From Chloroflexota bacterium (lineage in GTDB: Bacteria > Chloroflexota > Limnocylindria > QHBO01): a DNA stretch of 5,572 bases. Under the pieces are notes generated by a model. It had not been told where the DNA came from. It searched no databases and was given only the letters and a program-made list of their open reading frames with translations. Both the position numbers and the translations under genes were made by a program. Of the stretch, positions 1 to 5,572 are shown piece by piece. The first letter of the stretch is position 1, and each line of letters opens with the position of its first letter. The stretch is taken from NCBI GenBank assembly GCA_024636135.1, contig JAGXHP010000162.1, positions 1-5,572 on the forward strand. The letters are read 5' to 3'.

Positions 1-699
1 CACGATCGCGGGGTCGGCCGCCTCGCGCAGGGTCAGGCTCACCACGTGATCCTCGCCGGCGACCACGCTGTGCAGCGGCGACAGGTAGCTCGCGACAGGC
101 GTGATGATCATGTTGCGCAGCCGCGGGTCGAGGATCGATCCACCGGCGCTGAAGCTGTATGCGGTGGAGCCAGTCGGAGTCGCGACCACGACGGCATCGG
201 CGACATAGGTGGCGAGGTGGCTGCCGGAGACCTCGACCTCCAGGCGGATCATCCTGACGCGCCGGCCGCGCGCGACGACAACCTCGTTCAGGCAGGCGTG
301 CCGGCCCGCGATGGTTCCGTCCGCCTGCACGATGGACGCCTCGATCCTGAACCGCTCTTCGATGCTGAAGTCGCCGGCGGCCACCTGGTCGAGGGCCTGC
401 TCGAGACCCTCGGTCTCGACCTTGGCCAGGAAGCCGACGCGTCCCAGGTTGATGCCGAGCGCCGGCACACCCGTTTCGCCGATGGCCCGCGCCCCGCGCA
501 GGAAGGTCCCGTCGCCTCCGAGCACGCAGACGAGGTCGGTGCCCGCCTCGCAGCCCGCGGCGATCTCGTCGCCGCTCTCAGCAGGGGCGTCCCATGCCTC
601 GACGCCGTGGGCCGCGCACCAGGCATGGGCGCGTTCGAGAACGGCTCGGGCTTCGAGGTTGTACGGATTGAAGACGAAGCCGATGCGGCGGAGGTCCAT
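1..699 (-). CDS. nadK: NAD kinase, 3' end cut by window edge
   Basis: NadK phosphorylates NAD to NADP with ATP or polyphosphate and is the only route to NADP in most bacteria. The first 233 residues are visible; the family is usually about 270-300, so roughly the last 40-60 are outside. Hallmarks are GGDGTFLRGAR (61-71) with the catalytic-site Asp63, LGINLGRVGFLA (81-92), LNEVVVARG (137-145) with the NAD-contacting Asn138-Glu139 pair, and TPTGSTAYSFSAGG (174-187). Departures from the common pattern are ADA (167-169) where ADG is usual, AGGSI where AGGPI is usual (Ser188), and SPLHSVV (207-213) where an Arg is commonly found near His210. The core catalytic motifs are intact, so I expect an active enzyme. 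The start ATG shares its A with the TGA of the upstream gene (TGATG). A modest GGGAG lies 12 bases upstream, so re-initiation after the ribbon-helix-helix gene is likely. No frameshift is visible. Confidence 0.96.
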   Translation of the reverse strand, partial: MDLRRIGFVFNPYNLEARAVLERAHAWCAAHGVEAWDAPAESGDEIAAGCEAGTDLVCVLGGDGTFLRGARAIGETGVPALGINLGRVGFLAKVETEGLEQALDQVAAGDFSIEERFRIEASIVQADGTIAGRHACLNEVVVARGRRVRMIRLEVEVSGSHLATYVADAVVVATPTGSTAYSFSAGGSILDPRLRNMIITPVASYLSPLHSVVAGEDHVVSLTLREAADPAIV

Positions 700-1112
700 C
701 AGGCGTCGTCGCTCCCGTCACGGCCCTCGATCGCGCGGGCCAGTGCATCGATCCGAGCCCCCAGGGCCGCCACCTCGCCCGCGAGGTCGCGTGGACCGCC
801 CCCTTCACGCACGGCCGCATACGAGCGATCCAGCCCGGCGGCGATCAACGCCCGCATGAGGCTCGACGGGGAGACTCCGCGGGAGCGGGCTGCCTCCTCG
901 ACGCGCTCCAGCAGCGCGTCGGGCATGCGGAGGCTCACGATCTGGCGCATCGTGTCCGGGGCGGGCTCGTGAACGGGCGGCTCCACCACCTCGACACCCT
1001 CGAACCCGATGCCGAGCTGCTCGACCGATGGCGACGCCGCGCCTCTGCGCTTCACGTGCTGATCGTAGTACGCGCGTGGTACAGCCGTGGCCTCAGGTCG
1101 CCCGTATCTCAT
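699..1112 (-). CDS. Small ribbon-helix-helix domain protein, function unknown
   Basis: A 137-residue protein I do not recognise as a named family. Residues 55-95 fit a ribbon-helix-helix (Arc/MetJ/CopG-type) DNA-binding fold: a strand MRQIVSLRMP (55-64), a helix DALLERVEEAARSRG (65-79), a turn, and a helix SPSSLMRALIAAGLD (81-95). These proteins normally dimerise and bind operators through the strand. About 50 N-terminal residues are basic then Pro/Glu-rich and probably flexible. A short amphipathic helix (about 110-130, LAGEVAALGARIDALARAI) at the C-terminus could mediate oligomerisation. High G/C at third codon positions from about codon 7 to the end supports coding throughout. I chose the ATG at 1112, which overlaps the end of tlyA by 20 bases. 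Alternatives are the ATG at 1145, deeper in tlyA, and the ATG at 950 at the start of the domain. No start has a strong ribosome binding site. The stop is joined to nadK as TGATG. No toxin gene adjoins it, so an antitoxin role is not supported. Confidence 0.75.
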   Translation of the reverse strand: MRYGRPEATAVPRAYYDQHVKRRGAASPSVEQLGIGFEGVEVVEPPVHEPAPDTMRQIVSLRMPDALLERVEEAARSRGVSPSSLMRALIAAGLDRSYAAVREGGGPRDLAGEVAALGARIDALARAIEGRDGSDDA

Positions 1113-1869
1113 CGGCGACGCGCCCAGCCCACCCATCGCCGCCATCGATCGTCCGAAGCTCGGCCAGGAACTCGACGTTGCCGTCCGCCCCGGTGACCGG
1201 CGACCGGACGAGGTTCCACGGATGGAGTCCCACCTCCTCGGCCGCGGCCGCGACGCCGATCAGCACGCGCTCCCACGTCGCTGGATCGCGGACCACGCCC
1301 CCGCGCGGCACGTCGTCGCGTCCCGCTTCGAACTGGGGCTTGATCAGGGCCACGACGCGGCCCGCATCGGCGAGCAGGGCTCGGACCGATGGAAGCACCA
1401 GGCGGAGGCTGATGAAGCTGAGGTCGAGCGTGGCGATGTCGACCGGCTCCGGCAGATCGTGCAGCTCGCGCAGGTTCGTCCGCTCCATGCTCACGACACG
1501 CGGGTCGTCACGCAGGCGCTGGATCAGCTGCGCACGGCCGACGTCGACCGCGTATACGACCCGCGCCCCTCGCTCGAGGAGCACGTCGGTGAAGCCACCG
1601 GTCGATGCGCCCGCGTCCAGTGCGGCGGCCCCCGTCACGTCGATCCCGAATGACAGGAGTGCCGCCTCGAGCTTCGCCCCGGCGCGGCTCGCCCAGCGCT
1701 TCTTCGCGACCAACGAGACTTCGGTGTCGGCGGCGACGAGCTGCCCTGGCTTGAGACGCCGCACCCCGGCCAGCTCGACGTCGCCAGCGTGGATCAGGGA
1801 CTGTGCCTCGGCCCGTGAACGCGCGAGGCCGCGCTCGGTGAGCAACTGATCAAGGCGCAGGCGTGCCAT
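1093..1869 (-). CDS. tlyA: TlyA family rRNA 2'-O-methyltransferase
   Basis: TlyA methylates ribose 2'-OH groups of rRNA (C1920 of 23S and, in type II enzymes, also C1409 of 16S) using S-adenosylmethionine. Its loss gives capreomycin resistance in mycobacteria. The 258 residues contain an N-terminal S4 RNA-binding domain (about 3-50, RLDQLLTERGLARSR), the RAGAKLEAAL segment, and a Rossmann methyltransferase domain. The SAM motif is LDAGASTGGF (84-93). A catalytic K-D-K-E set can be placed at Lys66, Asp149 (in DLSFISL), Lys177 (in LIKPQFE) and Glu233 (in GNVEF). About 25 residues follow GNVEF and the N-terminus resembles the mycobacterial protein, so it looks like the longer type II form; this is inference. 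The older label haemolysin is misleading. The gene starts 42 bases after dxs with only a weak GGTGAGG 14 bases upstream. Its 3' end overlaps the next gene by about 20 bases in another frame. Confidence 0.96.
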   Translation of the reverse strand: MARLRLDQLLTERGLARSRAEAQSLIHAGDVELAGVRRLKPGQLVAADTEVSLVAKKRWASRAGAKLEAALLSFGIDVTGAAALDAGASTGGFTDVLLERGARVVYAVDVGRAQLIQRLRDDPRVVSMERTNLRELHDLPEPVDIATLDLSFISLRLVLPSVRALLADAGRVVALIKPQFEAGRDDVPRGGVVRDPATWERVLIGVAAAAEEVGLHPWNLVRSPVTGADGNVEFLAELRTIDGGDGWAGRVADEIRAT

Positions 1870-1911
1870 GGTGCGAGGGTACGCCTCACCGAGGGTCGAA
1901 GGCGGCCCGAG

Positions 1912-3861
1912 TCAGGCTGCCGAGACCCTGGCGTCGGGCGTTCGCGGCGGCGTCGTGTCACCGAGCGCCTCGCGCACCTGGCCGAGGATGCCGGGGGCGT
2001 CGATCCGCTGCTGGACACGAAGGTCGCTGACCGCTCCGTGGTGCACGAAGCCATCGGCGAGAGCGATCTTCTTGAGCGGCACGTGCACACCGGCGCGGTT
2101 GAGGGCGTCGAGCACCCCGTCGCCGAACCCGCCCATCGCTGCCGACTCCTCCGCGGTCACCACCAGCCGCTTGCCGGCCGCGTGCTCGGCGATCAGCCCC
2201 TCGTCCAGCGGCTTGGCCCAGCGGCCGTTGATCACGGCGGCTGACACGCCGTCCTGCTCGAGCTGCTCCGCGACGGCCAGGAGTCGCTGGACGATCGGCC
2301 CAAAGCCGACGAGCAGGACGTCCTCGCCGGATCGCACGAGCTCCCCGCGGCCGATCTCGAGCGGCTCGCCGGCGCGGTCGGGAAGATCCTCGCCCGCATC
2401 TCGCGGATAGAGCAGTGCGATCGGCCCGTCATGGGCGTGTGCGGTGGCGACGAGGTCTCGCATCTCCTGCTCGTCCTTTGGCGACCCGATCACGAGGTTG
2501 GGCAGCGATCGCATTGCCGGCAGCATGAACATGCCCTGGTGGCTGGTGCCGTCCTCGCCGACGAGTCCCGAGCGGTCGAGCCCGATGATCACCGGCAGGT
2601 TGTTCTGGCACACGTCGTGGACGAGGCCGTCGAACGCGCGCTGGCCGAAGGTCGAATACAGGGCCACCACCGGGCGCATCCCCGCCAGGGCCAGGCCCGC
2701 GGCCATCGTCATGGCGTGCTGCTCCGCGATGCCCACGTCGGAGAAGCGGGCCGGGAAATGGTCCGCGAAGCGCGACAGGCCGGTGCCGGTGGGCATGCCG
2801 GCGGTGATGGCCATCACGCGCTCATCGGCCTCGCCGATGCGGACGAGCTCCTCGACGAAGGTCTGCGTGTACGACTTCGGCTTGCGCTTCCCGTTCCCCT
2901 CGGGCGGCAGGGGCTCCTCGGTCGGGTCGATCAGACACAGGTCGATCGGCGGCAGGCTCGCCCCGTGGAAGCTCATCGAGTCCTGCTCGGCCGGGGCATA
3001 GCCCTTGCCCTTCACCGTCTTGACGTGGACGAGCACGGGCGCCCGGAGCTGGAACGCCGCCTCGAACGCATCTTCGAGCTCCTCGCGGTTGTGCCCGTCG
3101 AGGACGCCGATGTAGGTCACCCCGATGTCCTCGAAGAATCCGACCTTGGCCCAGCTGCGCTTGAAGCCCTCCTTGGCCCACGCCAGCAGTTCGAATGCGG
3201 GCTTGCCGATGACCGGCACGCGCGGCAGGGCGCGCTGCGTCACCGACTTCGTCTCCTGGTAGGCACGCGACAGACGCATCTTGTTGAGCCGTGTCGATAG
3301 TCCACCAACCGAGGGACTGATGCTCATCTCGTTGTCGTTGAGGACGATGAGCAGGGGATGCCGCGTATGGCCGAGGTGGTTGAGCGCCTCCATCGTCAGG
3401 CCGGAGCCGACCGCAGCGTCACCCACGCACACGGCGATCCGCTGGCGCGACGCGGGATCGGTCCGCGGGCGCACGTCGCGCGCCGCCGCCAGGCCGACGC
3501 CGATGCTGACGCCGGTGCCGGCGTGCCCTCCGTCGAACACGTCGTGCTCGCTCTCGCTGCGTCGCGGAAAGCCGCCGACGCCGCCCAGCTGACGCAGGGT
3601 GTCGAAGCGGTCCAAGCGGTCGGTGAGAAGCTTGTGGGCGTACGCCTGGTGACCGGTGTCCCACACGATCCGGTCGCGTGGAGAGTCCATGACGCGGTGC
3701 AGGGCAAGCGTGATCTCGACGACGCCGAGCGAGCTCGCGAGATGGCCGCCGGTCGCGTGGACGGTGCGAATCATCTTCTCGCGCAGCTCGCCTGCCAGCG
3801 CATCGAGCTGCTCCGGCGTCATGCCGTGGAGCTGCGACGGGTCGCGGATGGTCTCGAGCAT
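1912..3861 (-). CDS. dxs: 1-deoxy-D-xylulose-5-phosphate synthase
   Basis: Dxs condenses pyruvate and glyceraldehyde-3-phosphate with loss of CO2, using thiamine diphosphate (ThDP) and Mg2+. It is the entry step of the MEP isoprenoid pathway and also feeds thiamine and pyridoxal synthesis. The 649 residues are near the usual 620-640. Visible features are GGHLASSLGVVE with the conserved His40, WDTGHQAYAHK (68-77), NDNEMSI (175-181, the Mg-binding half of the ThDP motif), and SFHG with His299. IAEQHA carries the catalytic Glu380. STFGQRAFD has Arg408, EDGTSHQG has Asp437 and His441, and LYPRD has Arg487. The transketolase C-terminal domain covers about 500-635, with EESAAMGGFG at 571-580. The first half of the ThDP motif is GDAA (147-150), where GDGA is usual, and GHAGTG (112-117) replaces the usual GHSSTS. 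The frame is open further upstream to 4080, but that part runs antiphase through the GNAT gene and does not resemble Dxs. The start fits the homologous N-terminus LETI-x-P; a GTG two codons earlier is an alternative. tlyA follows after 42 bases. Confidence 0.97.
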   Translation of the reverse strand: MLETIRDPSQLHGMTPEQLDALAGELREKMIRTVHATGGHLASSLGVVEITLALHRVMDSPRDRIVWDTGHQAYAHKLLTDRLDRFDTLRQLGGVGGFPRRSESEHDVFDGGHAGTGVSIGVGLAAARDVRPRTDPASRQRIAVCVGDAAVGSGLTMEALNHLGHTRHPLLIVLNDNEMSISPSVGGLSTRLNKMRLSRAYQETKSVTQRALPRVPVIGKPAFELLAWAKEGFKRSWAKVGFFEDIGVTYIGVLDGHNREELEDAFEAAFQLRAPVLVHVKTVKGKGYAPAEQDSMSFHGASLPPIDLCLIDPTEEPLPPEGNGKRKPKSYTQTFVEELVRIGEADERVMAITAGMPTGTGLSRFADHFPARFSDVGIAEQHAMTMAAGLALAGMRPVVALYSTFGQRAFDGLVHDVCQNNLPVIIGLDRSGLVGEDGTSHQGMFMLPAMRSLPNLVIGSPKDEQEMRDLVATAHAHDGPIALLYPRDAGEDLPDRAGEPLEIGRGELVRSGEDVLLVGFGPIVQRLLAVAEQLEQDGVSAAVINGRWAKPLDEGLIAEHAAGKRLVVTAEESAAMGGFGDGVLDALNRAGVHVPLKKIALADGFVHHGAVSDLRVQQRIDAPGILGQVREALGDTTPPRTPDARVSAA

Positions 3862-3879
3862 GGTCACCGGAAAAACTTG

Positions 3880-3885
3880 CCCTCT
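3880..3885 (-). promoter_or_regulatory. Candidate ribosome binding site of dxs
   Basis: AGAGGG on the minus strand lies 18 bases before the ATG at 3861 but only 12 before an in-frame GTG at 3867. The spacing favours initiation at the GTG, which would add just two residues (Val-Thr, with Val read as Met). The dxs start is therefore uncertain by two codons. Confidence 0.4.
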
Positions 3886-3899
3886 GCAGGTCGCACGAA

Positions 3900-3905
3900 A
3901 GTATA
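3900..3905 (-). promoter_or_regulatory. Candidate -10 element for dxs
   Basis: TATACT on the minus strand differs from the TATAAT consensus at one position and stands out in an otherwise very GC-rich region. It lies 38 bases before the ATG at 3861 and would give a leader of roughly 30 bases. No recognisable TTGACA-like -35 box lies at the expected distance: that stretch is mostly G and C. I treat it as a plausible but unproven promoter for the dxs-tlyA-nadK block. The gap of about 83 bases in which it sits is the longest non-coding stretch in the window. Confidence 0.4.
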
Positions 3906-3910
3906 GGGGT

Positions 3911-3930
3911 GGAGGCGCAGCCCCGCCCCC
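3911..3930 (-). other. GC-rich hairpin between the GNAT gene and dxs
   Basis: On the minus strand GGGGGCG and CGCCTCC can pair as a seven-base stem (six Watson-Crick pairs and one G-U) around the six-base loop GGGCTG. It lies 14 bases after the GNAT stop and is followed by ACCCC and the TATACT hexamer, not by a run of T. It could therefore weaken read-through from the xse block, but it does not meet the usual standard for an intrinsic terminator. In such GC-rich sequence a stem of this size may be chance. Confidence 0.3.
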
Positions 3931-3944
3931 GAGGCCGTCCCGGC

Positions 3945-4382
3945 TCAGACGAGAGGCTTCTCGAAGATGTGGCTGCGCTTGATCTCCACGTATCCGATAC
4001 GTTCGTAGAAGCGATGCGCACGCCTGCGCGTGCTGCGCGACCGCACGAGCATGGCGGGGATGCCGGCCGAGCGGGCCCATTCCTCGCCCGCGGCCGCGAG
4101 GTCGCTCCCGACGCCCGACGACCGGATCCGCTCGTCGACGACCAGGCCGGCGATGACCGCCCGCTCGGACGCCTCGAGCGTTTCGTAGCGGACCACGTGG
4201 ATCCAGCCCGTTGGCCGGTCGTCGGCGTCAGTCGCGACGAGCAGCAGGTGGTCGGGCCGATCGATCAGCGGAGATGCGCGAGCGGTCATCTCGACCTCGT
4301 CGACCGGGTAGCCCAGCTGCGTCGTGAGTCTGGCGATGGCCGAGAGGTCCTCGGTCCGCATGGGCCGAATCCGTGTGGTCAC
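3945..4382 (-). CDS. GNAT family N-acetyltransferase, substrate unknown
   Basis: A 145-residue protein forming a single GNAT (Gcn5-related) domain, which transfers an acetyl group from acetyl-CoA to an amine. The sequence shows the N-terminal IRPMRTEDLSAIARL strand-helix (5-19), a central strand region (about 46-66), and motif A with IAGLVVDERIRSSGVGSDL (77-95). There RSSGVG (87-92) is the Q/R-x-x-G-x-G/A pyrophosphate-binding loop. Motif B contains AHRFYERIGY (122-131), where Tyr126 sits at the position often used as general acid. The substrate cannot be read from the sequence; small molecules, antibiotics and protein N-termini are all possible. The start is the GTG that overlaps the xseB stop (GTGA). 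A second candidate is the ATG seven codons later at 4361. Neither has a strong ribosome binding site, so coupling to xseB is likely. The gene occupies the place where ispA often lies between xseB and dxs. Confidence 0.9.
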   Translation of the reverse strand: MTTRIRPMRTEDLSAIARLTTQLGYPVDEVEMTARASPLIDRPDHLLLVATDADDRPTGWIHVVRYETLEASERAVIAGLVVDERIRSSGVGSDLAAAGEEWARSAGIPAMLVRSRSTRRRAHRFYERIGYVEIKRSHIFEKPLV

Positions 4383-4651
4383 TCTTCGGGCGGGGTCTCT
4401 GCCTCGGGCTCTGCTCCGGCGACGCCACGACGCCCGAGCTCGGTGATCTTCAGCTCAGCGTCGCGCAGTCGTGCGTCGCACGCGGCGTGAAGGCGAAGAC
4501 CGCGTTGATAGAGCTCGATGCTCTCCTCGAGACCGACGCTCCCGCCCTCGAGCCGCTGCACGGTGGCCTGGAGCGATGCCACCAGCTCGTCGAACGGACG
4601 CGTCGCCAGGTCCTCGTCGCTCAGGGCGTCAAGGCCGCGGTCATCGATCAT
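4379..4651 (-). CDS. xseB: Exodeoxyribonuclease VII small subunit
   Basis: A 90-residue protein matching the small subunit of exonuclease VII, a helical protein that binds the long helical region of XseA. Visible family features are FDELVASLQATVQRLEGG (20-37), LEESIELYQRGLRL (41-54) and RLRDAELKI (61-69), the usual two-helix pattern. The family is usually about 70-85 residues. Here about 19 acidic residues precede the core and a disordered, Pro/Glu-rich tail (about 77-90) follows it. The start is supported by its ATGA overlap with the xseA stop and by a good ribosome binding site, GAGGAG, eight bases upstream. Its stop overlaps the next gene as GTGA. The position directly after xseA fits the family's usual context. 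Confidence 0.95.
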   Translation of the reverse strand: MIDDRGLDALSDEDLATRPFDELVASLQATVQRLEGGSVGLEESIELYQRGLRLHAACDARLRDAELKITELGRRGVAGAEPEAETPPEE

Positions 4652-5572
4652 GCGAGCAGCTCCTCGGTGCCATTCGCGCTGGTCCCCTCCACGCGCGTGT
4701 CCACCGTACCGCGCGCGACGATGACCTGCAGCGGGTCGCCGCTGGCGACACGGGTCGCATCACGCAGGATCCGCCCGTCGGAGGTCCGCGCCACCGCATA
4801 CCCGCGCTCGAGCGTCGCGAGCGGCGACAGGGTCCGCAGTGTGGCCTCGGCGGCGGCGACCTCCATCCGTCCCTCTCCCAGGCGACGGTCCACGGCGCGC
4901 AGCCCGCGCTCCAGCAGGTCCGAGGTCCGCTGGCGGGCGGCGCCGATGTCGGGAGCCAGTCCCGCCAGTGCGCGACGTTCGCCGTCCAGGCGGCGACGAT
5001 GCTCGGATGCGCGCCCCAGGAGCGCGGCCGAGGCGCGATCCCGCATGCGGGCAAGAACCGCCGCGAGCTGGGTGGCGTCGGGGGTGACGAGCTCGGCGGC
5101 CGCGCTCGGGGTCGGCGCCCGCAGGTCGGCGGCGAAATCGGCGAGCGTCACGTCCGACTCGTGGCCGACGCCCACCACGATCGGAACCGGAGCGGCGGCC
5201 ACGGTCCGTACCACCTGCTCGTCGTTGAAGCCCCACAGGTCCTCGAGCGAGCCGCCGCCCCGGGCCAGCACGATCGTGTCGAGGTCGGGCTGGGCGTACA
5301 GGCGCTTCAGTGCCCGCACGATGGCCGGCGCGGCCGTCGCGCCCTGGACCACGGTCGGTGACAGAATCACCTCGACCAGCGGGTAGCGCCGCCGCAGCAC
5401 GTTGTTGATATCGCGCCACACGGCGCCCACGGGCGAGGTGACGACGCCGATGCGGCGTGGCCAGCGCGGGATCGCGCGCTTGCGCGACTCCTCGAACAGC
5501 CCCGCGGCAGCGAGTTCGACCCGGAGGGCCTCGTAACGAGCGTGAAGATCGCCGGCGCCGGCCGCGGTGATC
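4648..5572 (-). CDS. xseA: Exodeoxyribonuclease VII large subunit, 5' end cut by window edge
   Basis: This is the catalytic large subunit of exonuclease VII, which with several XseB copies degrades single-stranded DNA from either end to short oligonucleotides in the cytoplasm. The reading frame enters at base 5571 and gives 307 visible residues. The N-terminal OB-fold (roughly the first 100 or more residues) lies outside the window. Visible hallmarks, numbered from the first complete codon, are the GLFEESRKRAIP and IGVVTSPVGAVWRDI segments (about 24-55), VVQG (about 75), the family signature RGGGSLEDLWGFNDE (104-118), GHESD (136-140) and RAPTPSAAAEL (151-161). A long helical, coiled-coil-like stretch (about 162-247) follows, then the conserved LSPLATLERGYAV segment (248-260) in the C-terminal domain. 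The stop TGA overlaps the xseB start as ATGA, as expected for subunits made together. No disruption is seen. The assignment is secure; only the true start is unknown. Confidence 0.97.
   Translation of the reverse strand, partial: ITAAGAGDLHARYEALRVELAAAGLFEESRKRAIPRWPRRIGVVTSPVGAVWRDINNVLRRRYPLVEVILSPTVVQGATAAPAIVRALKRLYAQPDLDTIVLARGGGSLEDLWGFNDEQVVRTVAAAPVPIVVGVGHESDVTLADFAADLRAPTPSAAAELVTPDATQLAAVLARMRDRASAALLGRASEHRRRLDGERRALAGLAPDIGAARQRTSDLLERGLRAVDRRLGEGRMEVAAAEATLRTLSPLATLERGYAVARTSDGRILRDATRVASGDPLQVIVARGTVDTRVEGTSANGTEELLA
4660..4665 (-). promoter_or_regulatory. Ribosome binding site of xseB
   Basis: GAGGAG on the minus strand lies within the last codons of xseA and eight bases before the ATG at 4651. 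It is the strongest Shine-Dalgarno match I found in the window. It suggests xseB can also be initiated independently of pure stop-start coupling, which would suit a complex needing more small than large subunits. That last point is inference. Confidence 0.7.

Noticed and set aside
46..972. Long plus-strand open frame (308 codons) opposite nadK and the ribbon-helix-helix gene
   Set aside because: It is the antisense of clear coding sequence, rich in Arg, Asp, Gly and Ala as expected from GC-rich shadows, and has no recognisable domain.
699..1112. Antitoxin of a toxin-antitoxin pair
   Set aside because: Ribbon-helix-helix domains are common in antitoxins, but the neighbours are tlyA and nadK and no small toxin gene is present.
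1113..1145. Eleven extra N-terminal residues for the ribbon-helix-helix protein
   Set aside because: This start needs a 53-base overlap with tlyA and has no ribosome binding site; the start at 1112 needs less overlap. It is not fully excluded.
1028..1849. Plus-strand open frame of 273 codons opposite tlyA
   Set aside because: Low-complexity Ser/Arg/Thr/Ala composition typical of an antisense shadow; the minus strand has a full TlyA with all motifs.
1870..1911. Separate promoter or terminator between dxs and tlyA
   Set aside because: The 42 bases contain no -10-like hexamer and no convincing stem with T-run; co-transcription is more likely.
2431..3300. Plus-strand open frame of 289 codons opposite dxs
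   Set aside because: His/Arg/Gly-rich shadow with no domain; Dxs is unmistakable on the other strand.
3911..3930. Intrinsic terminator of the xse block
   Set aside because: A stem is present but no T-run follows, so I list it only as a hairpin of uncertain role.
3862..4080. A 73-residue N-terminal extension of Dxs
   Set aside because: The extension overlaps the GNAT gene in another frame, has no similarity to Dxs, and the normal Dxs N-terminus begins at 3861 or 3867.
4373..5386. Plus-strand open frame of 337 codons opposite xseA and xseB
   Set aside because: Ser/Arg/Ala-rich shadow; both exonuclease VII subunits are clear on the minus strand.

Overview
The window is part of a compact, high-GC bacterial housekeeping cluster. 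All seven recognisable genes lie on the minus strand, so transcription runs from the right edge (5572) to the left edge (1). The order is xseA (5' part missing), xseB, a GNAT acetyltransferase, dxs, tlyA, a small ribbon-helix-helix protein, and nadK (3' part missing). The strong G/C bias at third codon positions and the gene order point to a high-GC lineage such as Actinomycetota or Chloroflexota. The NadK and Dxs sequences made me lean to Chloroflexota or a neighbouring uncultured lineage. This is an impression from sequence style, not a phylogenetic result.

Right block (5572 to 3945): the C-terminal three quarters of the exonuclease VII large subunit overlaps xseB by an ATGA junction. xseB overlaps the GNAT gene by a GTGA junction, so these three are probably translationally coupled. 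A gap of about 83 bases (3862-3944) follows. It holds a GC-rich hairpin, a TATACT -10-like hexamer and the dxs leader, and is the only plausible internal promoter region.

Left block (3861 to 1): dxs makes the first intermediate of the MEP isoprenoid pathway. It is followed after 42 bases by tlyA (rRNA 2'-O-methyltransferase). tlyA overlaps the start of a short gene for a ribbon-helix-helix protein, which is joined to nadK (NAD kinase) by a TGATG junction.

The arrangement recalls the conserved xseA-xseB-ispA-dxs-tlyA-argR/nadK-recN neighbourhood of Gram-positive bacteria. Here a GNAT gene sits where ispA is often found, and a ribbon-helix-helix gene sits where ahrC/argR is found in Bacillus. 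The genes share no single pathway: they cover DNA repair, isoprenoid precursors, ribosome modification and NADP supply. I see no RNA genes, mobile elements, CRISPR arrays or sizeable repeats, and no clear novel system. The points worth a second look are the uncharacterised ribbon-helix-helix protein and departures from usual motifs in Dxs and NadK.
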